Assembly (NCBI GenBank): GCA_943736015.1 | Contig: OX031061.1 | Span: forward strand, 65,168,192-65,232,191 | Direction of reading: 5' to 3' | Source: Tridacna crocea | Taxonomy: Eukaryota; Mollusca; Bivalvia; Cardiida; Cardiidae | Length of the DNA: 64,000 nucleotides | Shown: positions 37,987 to 49,182 of the stretch, one piece after another | How the letters are laid out: every line of letters starts with the position of its first letter | Numbering within the stretch: position 1 is the first letter of the stretch | Notes under the pieces: generated by a model | Databases searched by the model: none | What the model saw: only the letters and a program-made list of their open reading frames with translations | Told to the model about the DNA's origin: nothing | Position numbers and translations under genes: made by a program

Positions 37987-38215
37987 TTAACTCATTACCA
38001 AATGACAAAATTTAAGACTGGACCAAATTCAAAGCATCGGCAAATAACAAATTAAATCTTGTTAATATGCTGATTTCTGACTTTGATAGGGTAGAAAATA
38101 TTCTGGGAAAAGGGAAAAATGCTGGTTACCAGCATTTTCCCCTTTTCCCACATTGTTTTCAAAGATTATTTTCTAAGGGTCGTAATAAACCAGGGGTTGT
38201 TTGGTAAAGGGTTAA
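37987..38215 (+). mobile_element. TTAA palindrome MITE
   Basis: TTAACTCATTACC to GGTAAAGGGTTAA. Core has GGGAAAAATGC paired with GCATTTTCCCC, a change on both arms. Confidence 0.9.
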
Positions 38216-38449
38216 GCACCGATGTCCTTCATCGGGCTAACTTTTCCCTGACTATTTAAGACTGGTTTCATTTGGACAGTTTATGCTGTAAGGGTAGCAC
38301 CCTTAAATAAACAAGGCAAGCGACTCTTGCAAAATGGCGAAAAATAGTTGAACGAATAGTGCTTCAGTATTTGCAAGAGAAAGATCTAGTGACCTAGGAT
38401 AGAACTGTGTGGTAAAGTGTTAAAAAAAAAAGCATGCAAAATAGCTAGC

Positions 38450-38515
38450 TCTGTGGATCCAAGATCATGACTACAACTTCAATGCAGTCTGATCTTGATC
38501 TACACTATCTGCGAA
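38450..38515. repeat. Family B palindrome
   Basis: GTGGATCCAAGATCATGACT and GCAGTCTGATCTTGATCTAC arms, loop worn. Confidence 0.75.
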
Positions 38516-38848
38516 AGCGACTTAACCTGAGTGCAGTGCTTCGAGAATTAAAGAACTTACCAGAAAAACTTTCAATATAAATGCAAACCATCATCTAATT
38601 CAGTCAGAGATGGCCCCGCCCCTTGATACATGCTTTGAATAAATTGAGGACATGTCTGGTTTCAAGACCTCAGTAACTTCCTATTCACCTCTTATCTTTG
38701 TCTACTTGCCACGATATTTATATATTACTTTAGCAAAAACTTATTTATTTATTTATGTGTTTATTTATTCATTTATATGTTTATTTCATAGATATTTTTT
38801 TTTTAATATTGAAAAACTTGTATATTTAAACAAAGCGGGTGTTGGACT

Positions 38849-39077
38849 CATTACTAAACGACAATATTTTCGGCCTGTCCCATTCGAAAGCGTTTGCAGA
38901 CGACAAAATAAAAGATACTCGAACAATTTGGAATTTGTTTTTTGAACAGTAGGAAACATTGTGGGAAAAGGAGAAAATGCTGGTTTCCAGCATTTTCTCC
39001 TTTTTCCCGCAACGTTTTTTAAAGGTTTTGTTTTTCTCAGGGTTGACAACAGTAGGGATCGTAAGGTAATGGGTTAA
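38849..39077 (+). mobile_element. TTAA palindrome MITE
   Basis: Left end GGACTCATTACTAAACGAC (TTAA lost), right GGTAATGGGTTAA; loop GCTGGTTTCCAGC. Confidence 0.88.
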
Positions 39078-40600
39078 ATGCATTTGAACGTATAATTATA
39101 CCATTAAAAAGTATGGAAATTACTGGGAAGATGACAATCTGTGATTGTGCGGTCGGTCCAATTGTTAGTCGCTGACAGAGAACTAATGTCAAAACTATGT
39201 TTAAACCTGCCAAGTAGCTGTGTCAAGAAACAAAAAACACAGGTGCTGTCCGGAACTTAATTACATATCGTAAGACGACGTAGAATTTAGAAAAAAATGA
39301 AGCAGAAGCGTTTTAAACGAAGCGTTTTGCCTTCATTGTAGGCGATAATCATTCTTGGAACGAAAAGTGTTGGTACGAACAGTCCGTTTGATTATTTTCA
39401 CGGTGTATCTACTTTTATGTTTACACCGTAGGCCTAGTAGTACACCGTTTCCTGTTTACGTTTCTCTCGTCTGCCGAATTTTCTTATTGGGTTTTCTATT
39501 CCAAAGAATTAGCAACAAAGGATAGTGTAGATAAAACTCGAAGTGGGTAAGAATTGGCCGATACGAGTCGTGGCTGAAACCATTTAAATCGGACAACAGA
39601 AAAGCATAGTGCAATGTTTGTAATTAAGTTATCGATCTTTCAAATTTGGGCAAAGTTGCATTGAAATCGCACCTGAAATGATCAAAACATACGATATAAA
39701 AAATGTCACTATACAGACAATATCAGGAACTTTAAACATGTGTTTTAAGACACCGGAAAAAGAGAAGTGATGAATCCAGAATGTGAGTTGTCAAATCAGA
39801 TCATCATCCTAGAAAATTCATTGATATATCGAGGGATTTTGTTGAAGAAGTTTTGTATGAACCTTGTAAAACACTTTGTAATCACTTCAGTCGCTTTGAG
39901 CCAATGAGGATCACAATCAGACTATATAAAACACGATGTCTAACCTTAGATTTGCCCTCCCAGCCTTGCTTAGACATCCTTGGCTAAAAGACCGCTGAAA
40001 TTGATATCGGTAGGTATGAGTTCTAGCTTAAATTATCTGTAAGGTTAATTCAATTCAGTATAGGTTGATTTTGCGGCGCAATTTTTAGAAACTTTTTGTT
40101 TATGGTCTAGAGGCCACATGTTTTGTCCAACACTCTTGAAAATTGGTCAGAATGGTTGTCTTGGTGATATCTTGGATGACTTTATAAATGGGTCATGTTG
40201 GGTTAAAAACTAGGTCACAGGTTCAAATCTTAGAGAAACATTGTACGTATAGGCTTTAGAAAGAAATACAAGATGGATCATGTTTGATCAAAAGGCTCAG
40301 GTGAGCGACTTCAGGGCCATCATGGCCCTCTTGTTATATATCCTAAGAAGAAAACATGCCGATCAAAAAGTAAAACAATTTGGAGGCGAATTTTGATTTA
40401 TTTATTTCACCAAAATCTTGTTTCAATATAAATGATTGAATGGTTAAAATGATGATTAAAACCCACGTTTTTCTACGAGTCATAAATTTATTTGAATTCC
40501 ATATAACAGTTGATAGTCTTGAGTAATCTTGAAAAAAAAAACGGAATATGGAAATCGGCTCGGTCTGACATTTATCCTGCCATAGGTATAGACAGATGTA
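39078..40600. other. 1.5 kb without a recognised gene
   Basis: Unique-looking AT-rich DNA with a possible TATA/CCAAT pair at 39901 and a repeat tail (GGCTCAGGTGAGCGACTTCA then GGCCATCATGGCCCTCTTGT) at 40290-40335, typical of a dispersed element end. Confidence 0.4.
39895..40010 (+). promoter_or_regulatory. Possible TATA/CCAAT core promoter
   Basis: CCAAT at 39901 and TATATAAA at 39923, followed after ~80 bp by a donor-like GTAGGT at 40010. This would fit a short non-coding first exon. Nothing downstream confirms a gene. Confidence 0.2.
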
Positions 40601-40610
40601 TTTTACTGAA

Positions 40611-40675
40611 AGATAAGACCAAGATCAGACTGCGTATGCTTACAGTCTGATCTTAGTACATGTTCTCCGATTATT
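40611..40675. repeat. Family B palindrome
   Basis: GACCAAGATCAGACTGCGTA and TTACAGTCTGATCTTAGTAC arms. Confidence 0.75.
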
Positions 40676-40794
40676 TTTTCATTCATATTAATTTTCTAAT
40701 TCATATAAATCCAATACAATTTAAAAACAAAAATATTTTTTTTGTGTGCTTGTTACTGACATAAAGTCGGCAGGATACACATAATTTTTTTTCC

Positions 40795-41027
40795 ATACAA
40801 CAATATTTTAAACTTTTCCAATGATAAAGCAATCTGCAAACGTCAGATAAAATTTTGGTCAAATGATGAATCGTCTTTGAAAGAAAGAATGAGGGGAAAA
40901 AACTTAGTGAGAAAATGAGAAAATGCTGTTAGCCAGCATTTTCTCATTTTCTTACAATCTTTTATTTATAAGTATTCTTCCTCGGGGTATAGTTAGAATA
41001 ACGAAGATTGTCTGGTAAAGAGTTTAA
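40795..41027 (+). mobile_element. TTAA palindrome MITE, diverged
   Basis: Core 40905-40965 (GAGAAAATGCTGTTAGCCAG and complement) and right end GGTAAAGAGTTTAA. The flanks are poorly conserved. Confidence 0.7.
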
Positions 41028-41042
41028 ATTTATGCTGTGTTC

Positions 41043-41187
41043 CTAATACCTCGTAATTTGTCTTTGGTTTCTGTGAAAGTTCGAACTCGAGTATAAGGCA
41101 TTTCTGTAGCTTCGCTTCAATTGATTCAGGTTTCGTCGTCGCTTCTCAGGATCAGAAAATTTCACAAACACATGTATGGCGCCGAAC
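41043..41187 (-). CDS. Candidate terminal exon of the secreted protein
   Basis: Acceptor cttgtttttgcag. In the phase left by the 42052 exon it encodes only CSAPYMCL then a stop, adding a third Cys pair. Another frame (two incoming bases) stays open for 47 codons (FGAIHVFVKFSDPEKRRR and basic tail) to TAG at 41043. I cannot decide between them; a missing exon would allow the longer frame. Confidence 0.35.
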
Positions 41188-41611
41188 CTGCAAAAACAAG
41201 TTATGCATTTCTAAATACTATAGCTTCGAAATGATTATGCAAATGAGCTTAGCCATTTCATTGACAAATACGTGAAATGGTTTATATTTAATCAATGAGA
41301 AAAGCCTCGTACCGTAAATTGCAAGCAGTTTGTTCAGAATATCCGACAAACTTTTTACGGTGTGAGTTTAAATCAGACTGCACCGACCGTACAATGTGAT
41401 AGTTTTCTACACTATTCATGGAAAACAACTAAGATAAATCCTAAGAAAGAGAGGGAGATAGAAAGAAAGGAAAGAAAGAAATAAAGCAAGATATTCTAAT
41501 AATACTCGACCAACTTTCTTATGTGTTTTTGGCGCGATAAAGCAAGTCTTAGACAAAAAACAAAAACTTGTCCAAATTAAGCAATATTGCAGACGATACA
41601 TTATTTGCTAT

Positions 41612-41792
41612 CCGGGCCATTATTCTGCGTACAGAAATAATCCTCTGGGGTCATTTCTCTACGTAGGATAATGACCATGGGGTTATTTCTCTACGTAGAA
41701 TAATGACCCGGGTCATTCCTCAACGTAGAGAAATAACCTATATGCCATTTTGTAAGGGGGGGGGGGTCATTTCTACGCATTACACTGGCGAT
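41612..41792. repeat. TACGTA palindrome array, copy 2
   Basis: CATTTCTCTACGTAGGATAA, TTATTTCTCTACGTAGAATA and CAACGTAGAGAAATAACC are joined by CCATGG and CCCGGG centres. Confidence 0.8.
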
Positions 41793-41933
41793 GAAAGGTG
41801 AATGTTACAGGAATTGTATTAAGGAGCTCTATTCTTAACCCTGATTTTGCTAAATAACTAAAACGAAATTTTCAATTAGATTGTACAAACTCAAATGCTC
41901 CTGTCTTAAAGCTATGTTTTGGGGAATGTCGGG

Positions 41934-41998
41934 CAGTGTAGATCCAAGATCAGACTGCACGTTCTGTGCAGTCTGATCTTGATCTGCACTGTCCGCAA
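41934..41998. repeat. Family B palindrome, type copy
   Basis: GTAGATCCAAGATCAGACTG and CAGTCTGATCTTGATCTGCA arms around CACGTTCTGTG. Confidence 0.88.
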
Positions 41999-42051
41999 AA
42001 GGTCATTGAGTCGCATTAAGCAGCCTAGAGTTAATATCGAACTTTACTTAC

Positions 42052-42234
42052 ATATATATACTGTGCGTGGTAGCGTCTCTCCCCCGCTGCGTTTACTATG
42101 TTGATGTTCACAGGCCTTAACACAATCCTTGTAGGCGAACACCATATGCAATAAGTCTTTTTTCAATAGCGTTAATTTGCTATTTCTACGCGAGGCATAA
42201 AGCAGGGATTGGATAAAAAATGTAAATGATATAT
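42052..42234 (-). CDS. Candidate second exon of the secreted protein
   Basis: Acceptor ttatttttcag, donor GTAAGT; two bases, then 60 open codons, then one base, so it accepts the phase-1 end of the 50220 exon. Contains SLLYASRRNSKLTLLKKD (helical, basic) and KDCVKACEH, a CxxxC pair like CESRC in exon 1. The 8-kb intron and lack of a known homologue keep confidence modest; another exon may lie between. Confidence 0.45.
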
Positions 42235-42325
42235 CTGAAAAATAACAAGGAAGGAAACTTATAAACAAAGAAGAAAGATTACTTGATAGAGGTTACGGAC
42301 ATTTTCAGTCAACTGTACGTTATTA

Positions 42326-42460
42326 GTTGTACGGTCAGGTGGCAGGGGACTTGGAAACTTGTTCACGGCTGTGGTGAAGCATCTCGTCTCGAGCCAAAGC
42401 GACATGATTCGCCACAGCCGTGAACAAGTTTCCAAGTCCCCTGCCACCTGACTGTACAAC
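42326..42460. repeat. Large hairpin, 49-bp arms, one mismatch
   Basis: Left arm 42326-42374, right arm 42412-42460, 37-base loop. Arms include GTCAGGTGGCAGGGGACTTG. It lies in the putative intron of the secreted-protein gene and overlaps two long minus-strand frames (one runs to a possible GTAATC donor at ~42287). Confidence 0.9.
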
Positions 42461-43020
42461 GAACTTATCATACTGCAAATTTTTACCATTCCAACGTTTG
42501 TTAAGCGAATTGTAACTTGAATTTTGGTTTAAAAAATTAAGTACGCTGACGAAGTAGAATTGAAAACTCACGTCACTGGGAACTGACGTCAATAGAACCT
42601 TGGTAATACGTGCTTAAACTTGTAAATCTTGATCGAGGAAAAATGCAAAGGCTGTTTGGGGATCTGCTTTAGTTCAACTTCGTAAAGAAAAGCTTGACCA
42701 CTACTGTATAAATGGCACATTACCTCATTTTCACGACCACAGGAAATTCGATTTTTAATAACCAGATGTTTTAGCTTCTCATGCATTGTTTCCGACAACA
42801 AAAAGCAAAATAAATAAATACATAAAAAAAAAGAAAAAAAATCATGATCACAAGAAATTCGATTTTTGATAATCAGCATTTTTTTTCATGCAATGTTTTC
42901 AGAAGCCAAAATAATGAAAAAAAATATATGTTGTGTGGTAAAGTTTAATCAATCAGAAAGTTAGACTAGGATAGCGCAAATATACTAATAAAGTACATTA
43001 CCACCAGGAATAGGAAATTA
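42461..43020. other. No gene recognised; worn MITE remnant
   Basis: CACAAGAAATTCGATTTTTG recurs at ~42730 and ~42850. A MITE right end (CAATGTTTTCAGAAGCC to GTGTGGTAAAGTTTAA) lies at 42885-42948. Confidence 0.45.
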
Positions 43021-43024
43021 ACTA

Positions 43025-43178
43025 TACCTCCACAAAACGAATGTTTTCGGGGGTATAGTGGAATTAGCCTGTCTGTCTGTGTGTCCGTCTGTTTGTCGGT
43101 CCGTGTGTAAATAATTGCCATTTACTGTCAAAGCGCTGGCGGGGGTATTAAGTCACATTAAGTGATGGCTGTAGTAGT
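43025..43178 (+). repeat. CTGTCTGTCCGTCTG element, internally deleted
   Basis: TACCTCCACAAAACGAATGT start and CGCTGGCGGGGGTATTAAGT end with the middle missing. Confidence 0.75.
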
Positions 43179-43329
43179 TTCATCAGGCCACGTAAGAGGC
43201 CACTAGCGTCCAAAATCTGATTTCTTTCAGTTTCAGACACCAGTTGGCCTCTCAGTCCTTTCAGCGCTTTGATTTTAAATCTGTTAACAGGTTGTGTTAA
43301 CCCTTAGGCTGCTCCAAGGCCTTTTGCGG

Positions 43330-43394
43330 ACAGTGCAGGTCAAGATCAGGCTGCACAGACGTGCAGCCTGATCTTTGATCTACACTGTCCGATA
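43330..43394. repeat. Family B palindrome, CAGGCTGCAC variant
   Basis: GCAGGTCAAGATCAGGCTGC and GCAGCCTGATCTTTGATCTA; the A-to-G change in the core is matched on the other arm. Confidence 0.85.
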
Positions 43395-43850
43395 AAGAGA
43401 TACCATTCTCCAAAACATAACTTTGAAACAGCTATATTTAGTTTTTTTACTATCGATTTGCGGGTTTTTTTTTTTTAACATTTTAGTTCTGTATCAGGAA
43501 CAGTGTTGATAGAACATTCTAGCCGGTTGATTCGTTTTCTCATGTAATGATTCTAATGAGACAATACCGAACTCGCGTTAGCTTTCTAATTGTATTATTA
43601 GTCCATTCCTTTATCTATACGCAGTGTCACATTTCGGTATCAGACCCATAAAAACATTGCAACATGTATAGTACAGAAATTGACAACTGTCACATTTTTT
43701 TTCTCTTATATTAGTAATAGATGTTAAAATATTGGTGAGTAGTCTATAATCATTATAATTATGTGTTTGAAAATTATCTTTTTTCGTTACGATTAAAACT
43801 TGATTCTGTATTTGGTAGTCAAAAAGGTCAAAATTTTACTAGAAAACAAT
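43395..43850. other. No gene recognised
   Basis: AT-rich, with a poly-T run at 43465. No exon-like frame. Confidence 0.4.
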
Positions 43851-43854
43851 TTTT

Positions 43855-44042
43855 TAGATTTATTTAAATCGAAAGCATTTACAGACCATATGTCAATTGT
43901 GACTCGAGTGATTGCTTTCGTTTTAAAGTATAGAAAACAGTGTGGGTGTTAACCAGAATTCACCCCTCCTTTCCCCTGATGTTTTCAAGCGATTCTTGCT
44001 CAAGGATTGTAAACACAGAATTTTGGGGGTAAAGGGTACAGG
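43855..44042 (+). mobile_element. TTAA palindrome MITE, heavily decayed
   Basis: AAATCGAAAGCATTTACAGA, a broken core (GTTAACCAGAATTCACC) and GGGGGTAAAGGGTACA. Confidence 0.6.
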
Positions 44043-44204
44043 GTTTCAGTAATGGCGGATTAAATTCAGGGCACGTGTTTAAGTTGATTTTTGGAATAGA
44101 ATAAAGTATCATTATACACACTGTTCATTCTGGGTTTTTTTTTTTAACGTACTGTCAGATTATTGGATAAATGGGTGCCATTCCTATAAATAGGAGTATC
44201 TCTT

Positions 44205-44370
44205 TCACCGTTGATTATTGTTTTGACGATGTGATGGGGGAAGCAGCCTGTGGCTTGGAAAAAATGTGCTGAATACTGGTAAAAAAGACGTCAGGAAAGC
44301 ATGGATAGGTGCAATGGTCCCCGCGATATATCTCAAATAATGTTGAAAACGAAATTTAACACGACACCGC
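44205..44370 (+). mobile_element. SINE type 1, 3' part
   Basis: ATGATGTGATGGGGGAAGCAGC-like body through GAAAGCATGGATAGGTGCAA to AAACGAAATTTAACAC. Confidence 0.65.
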
Positions 44371-44404
44371 GCCGAACCTGTTTGCTTTTGCTCAATTTCT
44401 AGCA

Positions 44405-44752
44405 TGTCAAAGGACCAAAGTAATACACGGTGTTAGGTATGATTTAGCTTGCATCACACGAAAAGGGACATTCGGACATCTGCGTAAAGTGTCGTCTCGG
44501 ATCAGCCTGCGCAGTTCGCGTAGGCTAATCCGAGACGGCACTTTAAGTCTACATTAGATTTTGTTCTTCAGTAGACATCCGCAAAACATAAAAAAAATCA
44601 TAAAAAAAAGAAAGTGCCGTCTCGGACGAGCCTACGCGGACTGCGCAGGCTGATCCGAGACGACACTTTACGCAGATGTCCGAATGTTCCTTTTCGCGTG
44701 TTGCAAGCTAAATCATACTTAACACCGTATCTTACTTTGGTCCTTTTCGCGT
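44405..44752. mobile_element. Fold-back of fold-backs (~140-bp arms)
   Basis: Outer arms 44405-~44552 and ~44608-44748 are inverted copies (GTCAAAGGACC / GGTCCTTTT; TGCGTAAAGTGTCGTCTCGG / complement). Each arm contains its own family C palindrome (TCAGCCTGCGCAG...GCGTAGGCTAATCC). Confidence 0.85.
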
Positions 44753-45362
44753 GTTGTAGGCCATTTAGGAATGTAAAAATAGGTTTTTTGTTTGTCTTGG
44801 AAGAACGTTTTTTTGTTTTTAATCCCATAACCTCCCTTGTTTTCTTAACTCAAACACGTTTGATATTTGTGTGACATCATTTTTAACGTCATTTTGTATG
44901 TATTCCAGAGACGTAAATGGCTTTTATGAATATTACTGTGGGTGTTTCTATAAGTGGTTTTGCAAATCATTTTATCTATATTTTATGAAAAATCCTCATG
45001 TGATAAAAAGAACTTAAAATTCGTTGGTTTTTGATATAAAAATTTATTAAACTCGCCAAGGAAAAATGTTATTAATTGAGAATATAGTGGTTTTAGATTT
45101 ATAAATGATAATTCAAAGAAGGAAAAAAATGGAAAAAACGAATCAGTGAAAGTAATTCAGTAATACTCATTTTTAATTATAGTTAATTTTACAGGATGAT
45201 ATTTTAGTGGAAATAACTGTTCTCCATTACACAGGTCTTACCTTAATAATAGTTTTCTACACTCGCTTAAGGTAGTGGACCCGTAATTGAAAACAGCTTT
45301 TTCCACTATAATATTATCCTACAAAAGTTGCTATGATTGAAAATGAGTATTATTGCACTACT
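44753..45362. other. No gene recognised
   Basis: AT-rich unique DNA. 'TCCATTACACAGGTCTTACC' and 'GGTAGTGGACC' near 45222-45280 hint at another worn fold-back (complement-like text near 45830). Confidence 0.35.
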
Positions 45363-45593
45363 TTAACCCTTTCCCAAACAAGCCCTGGTTTTTACGTGTC
45401 TGCAGTAAAAGTCTTTTGAAAACACTGTTGGAAAAGGAGAAATTGCTCGTAATGAGTAATTTCTCCTTTTCCCACAGTGTTTTCTTCCCTTTTTGAGAAC
45501 TTTCTGCCATTTTCTCAAAATCTGAAATTTTCGTCTGCAAACTCTTTCAGTTTGGAAGAGTCCAAAATTTGGGAAAGGGTTAAGCGGGCCACT
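45363..45593 (-). mobile_element. TTAA palindrome MITE, CGTAACG subfamily
   Basis: TTAACCCTTTCCC to GGGAAAGGGTTAA; loop GCTCGTAATGAGT, slightly worn. Confidence 0.9.
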
Positions 45594-45896
45594 TTTTCCT
45601 ATTTTTCCGTCTGAGAATTATCATTTATAAATCCAAAAGCACTATATTCTCATTACAAAGGGAGATAATTACCTCCCTTTTCTGGAAACTAACAACAGTA
45701 TTAACAAATAATTTCCAGACAGCCATCAATGGAATTTCTGGTCGGTTAAAAATGTGCAAAAGTATTATCTATAAATCTGTAGTTATTAACTATCAAGAAA
45801 TTTTAGTCCGTGCTGCACTAACAATGTTAGGGGTCTACTACCTCAAAAGTTGACTCAGATCCTATCTATTACTGAAAAAAGTAGACTTTGTAAGCC

Positions 45897-46123
45897 TTAA
45901 CCCTTTACCAGATGATTAAATTTCAGCCTTCTCCAAATTGAAAGCATTTGCAGACAACAATTTCAATGTGGCTCAAACAGTACACATTTTTTGATGGAAT
46001 AGAAAACATTTTGTGAAAAGGAGAAAATGCTGGTTACCAGCATTTTCTCCTTTTCCTGCAATGTTTTTAGAGGGCCTCTTTCCAAGGGTCGTTAAAAGTG
46101 TTCATTGTGTGGTAAAGAGTTAT
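45897..46123 (+). mobile_element. TTAA palindrome MITE
   Basis: TTAACCCTTTACC to GGTAAAGAGTTAT; stem AACATTTTGTGAAAAGGAG shows one-sided changes. Confidence 0.88.
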
Positions 46124-46380
46124 ATGAAAGGCATATCGGAGCTTTCTGGTATGATCGGTATAATTTTGCGTGTATTTGCAGCCGATACAGATCAAGATCA
46201 GACACCATCTAAAGTCATTTGTATTCCAGCTCTAGAATGCCCAATATTTTGTGATACGGTTTAGTTAAAAACACTGTTTAAACTGCAGTCTCTGAGTTTT
46301 CACCCAGTGGCTATAACTTTGAAGGTAAAAGTTCAATTACATTGAGAGACAAAAATGGTAGATAATTATACAGCGATCTC

Positions 46381-46609
46381 TTAAAACCTTTCACAAGGAA
46401 TCCCTGGTTTTTACGACCCTGAGATGGAAGCCTATTTAAAACATTATGGGAAAAGGAAAAAATGCTGGTCACCAGCATTTTCTCCTTTTCCCACAATGTT
46501 TTCTGCCCTGCTGGAACTAATTTCAGTTTTCTTGTTAGGTTTATTTTTTCGTCTGCAAGTCCTTTCAGTTTGGACCAGCGTAAAATGTTGTCGTTTGGTG
46601 AAGAGTTAA
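46381..46609 (-). mobile_element. TTAA palindrome MITE
   Basis: TTAAAACCTTTCACAAGG to GGTGAAGAGTTAA; core 46438-46505, loop GCTGGTCACCAGC. Confidence 0.9.
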
Positions 46610-46793
46610 ACCTTACCAATATACAATCAAAAGTTACTTGCACCTACTAGAAGATGATTTCGAAACAGTCTGGCAGGTGGATAAATTATTCTATATTCTA
46701 TTATCCACCAAGCAAAATATCCTATTTTCATTCGTGTCCAATACAGATTAAAATCTGGGTTTTTTAAAATGTCTGTATTCTTTTATTTATCAG

Positions 46794-46886
46794 AACGAAG
46801 AGGAGATGATTATATTTGTTCAAGAGAAGGGTCACGTCCCCTTTGGCATCACGAGACCTTTTGAGTTCGCCTTTCAAGAGCAGTAA
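46794..46886 (+). CDS. Possible short terminal exon
   Basis: Acceptor tcttttatttatcag followed by 30 open codons (EEEMIIFVQEKGHVPFGITR, then FEFAFQEQ) and TAA. It looks like the end of a beta-rich domain, but no partner exon was found and the family is unrecognised. Confidence 0.25.
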   Translation, partial: NEEEMIIFVQEKGHVPFGITRPFEFAFQEQ

Positions 46887-46969
46887 ATGGGATGAAACGT
46901 ATGTAAGTGACTTTAATTTCTCTCCAAGTATATATATTTAGTATATTAGTTTCTTCAGATCTCTAACAT

Positions 46970-47235
46970 ATTATTATACCTGACACTTTTCTTTTCTGTT
47001 TTAACGACGCTGAAGGAAGATGGTTATTGAAACCATTTTGAGAAAAGGAGAAAATGCTGGTTACCAGCATTTTCTCCTTTTCTCACAATGGTTTCTATTC
47101 TGTCATGGAAAACTCTGAAAATTTATATTCAGTCAAAGACATGTCATCACATTTCGAGTTGCATTTCATTTGTTGTTTGCAAATAACTTTAATATGGACA
47201 AATCTGAAAATTACTGTCTGATATAGGAGTTAATC
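46970..47235 (-). mobile_element. TTAA palindrome MITE, diverged
   Basis: Core 47030-47098 with outer stem AACCATTTTGAGAAAAGGAG matched by CTCCTTTTCTCACAATGGTT; the CATT change is on both arms. Ends worn. Confidence 0.8.
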
Positions 47236-47269
47236 GTACACTCATTACGGAAAAAGATATATGGTTTAA

Positions 47270-47462
47270 CAAAGCTCCAGGTAAGAGGGAGTGATGGTAT
47301 GCTATATCCGTTATTTCTCTCCGAAACCCTATGTTGTGGGTACTTATGAAAATAGTCTCGATGAGACAATTCTTATGAGTACCCACACCATAGGATTTAA
47401 TGAAGAATAATCGATATTTTCAATTTTGAAATCAAAATTGCATCCTCTGTCTGGAGCTCTGG
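47270..47462. mobile_element. CAGAGCTCCAG hairpin MITE, copy 2
   Basis: AAAGCTCCAGGTAAGAGGG to CCTCTGTCTGGAGCTCTG; inner hairpin at CTATGTTGTGGGTACTTATG and complement. Confidence 0.8.
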
Positions 47463-48170
47463 CTTGAGGTACAGCGAATGATTGATGTCAACATCAATAT
47501 GGCGGTAATTACAAACCATTAACAAGAGCTCTGTTTTGACGTGCAAAGTTATAAAAAATAGCTTTTAATCATTTGTCAAAAGAAATCATTATTTTTTTCC
47601 CAACCCTGAAAGAAGGCCTTTGTAAACATGGTTAACCTTGGTATAGCCAGTCAGAAAATCAGTCACTTGAAATTTAGGAAAATTCTTGTGTAAAAACAAA
47701 AAATTAAAAAAAAAGACTTAAAGATAGATTAGTTGGCAAATATAGCCCCCAAGATCACGTTGGGTGTCCAAGCGAAAAGCTCAGTAAACCCACAGCCCAA
47801 TGAATGTGAAACCTAGCATAAACGTCAACGAGCCGTGTAGCCGGATCTTGATCTACACTGTCCGTAAAAAGGCCTTTAAGACGCGCTTAACATCCTGCTG
47901 GTGTATGGCTTTTATTTTTGAAATGCAAGTCGGAATAAAAGTCGCCTCCTAAATACGCCCTTGCGCATAATTACAAACTAGTTAATGCCTTTTAAGTTTG
48001 TTACTACCATGGTGACCGATTTCAATTATAAGATGGTGAAATGAAAGACGTAACTTTGATAAAGAAACTTTGATATTTTAAACGAAGATCTAAATATAAT
48101 CAAAGTAGATCGATGACCTAAAACATCTGTACTAGCACATCGAGGCGGACAAAACCATTTCTTTAGACCC
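47463..48170. other. No gene recognised; half family B palindrome
   Basis: CCGGATCTTGATCTACACTG at 47843-47862 is a single arm. The rest looks unique. Confidence 0.45.
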
Positions 48171-48171
48171 G

Positions 48172-48375
48172 GTCTGTATTCACGAATCAGTCTTTAGAAC
48201 GTTTTCAGTCTTATTCTCTAGATTTCTTTTTTTTTTAATTTGAAAGCAAAGCACCCTTTCATCGGCCAAACCAAATTTGGTTTAGCCAGTCAGAAGTTGT
48301 TTTCTTTAAATTTCGAAAGTATTTGAGAATAAGACAAAGATTGCTCTGAAGAACGGTTGAATACGGATCTGGGGT
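48172..48375. mobile_element. GTATTCACGAAT fold-back element
   Basis: GTATTCACGAATCAGTCTTT and GAACGGTTGAATACGGA ends; inner AAACCAAATTTGGTTTAGC palindrome. Undisrupted relative of 30486-30900. Confidence 0.75.
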
Positions 48376-48565
48376 CTGTTCGAAGGTCGCGTCAGCAGCT
48401 TGATATCGAAATGATGCATGAATGGTTTTCCTTTAAGATTTAGGAGACATTTTCTAAAAGAATAAATGTACTTTTTCCATGTCGTTGTACTTCACAGTGC
48501 CCCAAATTTCACATGAATAATGAAGAATAATACTTATAAAAGCGTCGAATTATTGTAATGGGTGT

Positions 48566-48792
48566 TTAACCATTTACCAAACAATCCCTGGTTTTTACGA
48601 CCCTGAGATAGAAGCCTTTTGAAAACATTGTGGGAAAGGAGAAAATGCTGGTAACCAGCATTTTCTCCTTTTCCCCTAATGTTTTCTATCCTGTTTGAAA
48701 CAAATTTCAATTTTTGATTTACGTGTATTTTGTCGTCTGCAAGTGCTTTAATTTGGACCAGTGTAAAATTTTGTCGTTTGGTAAAGAGTTAA
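48566..48792 (-). mobile_element. TTAA palindrome MITE
   Basis: TTAACCATTTACC to GGTAAAGAGTTAA; core near-perfect. Confidence 0.92.
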
Positions 48793-49182
48793 CGCTTTTT
48801 TGGCTTTGTGCTCATTTTTGCATCCGATTTGCCCTAAAAGAACCCCATGTAACTAAAATTTAGTCCAAGATTATTGAAGTCAGAGACAGTGAGACGATCT
48901 TGGCCATACTGCCACTGTTGTTAGACATTTACAAAAACACACAATCAGACGTGTAAACAAAATTAATGACACTTTCAGAGAGAAGCTTACAGACAGACAG
49001 ACACAAAGATAGGCAGGTGCAGTGACACATACAAAGTAAATTTATATGTACATGTAGTATCAGGGACAGATTTAGCCCGCGAACGAACTGGCAATTTACC
49101 CAGACAAAAGGACATTATATAACTAAATACAGCCACTAGCACATAATTTATAAATACAATTTCAGTCGGATAGGTCCCAAGT

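Noticed and set aside
38652..38945. 97-codon hydrophobic ORF
   Set aside because: Built from AT-rich TTTATTTATT runs and then MITE sequence.
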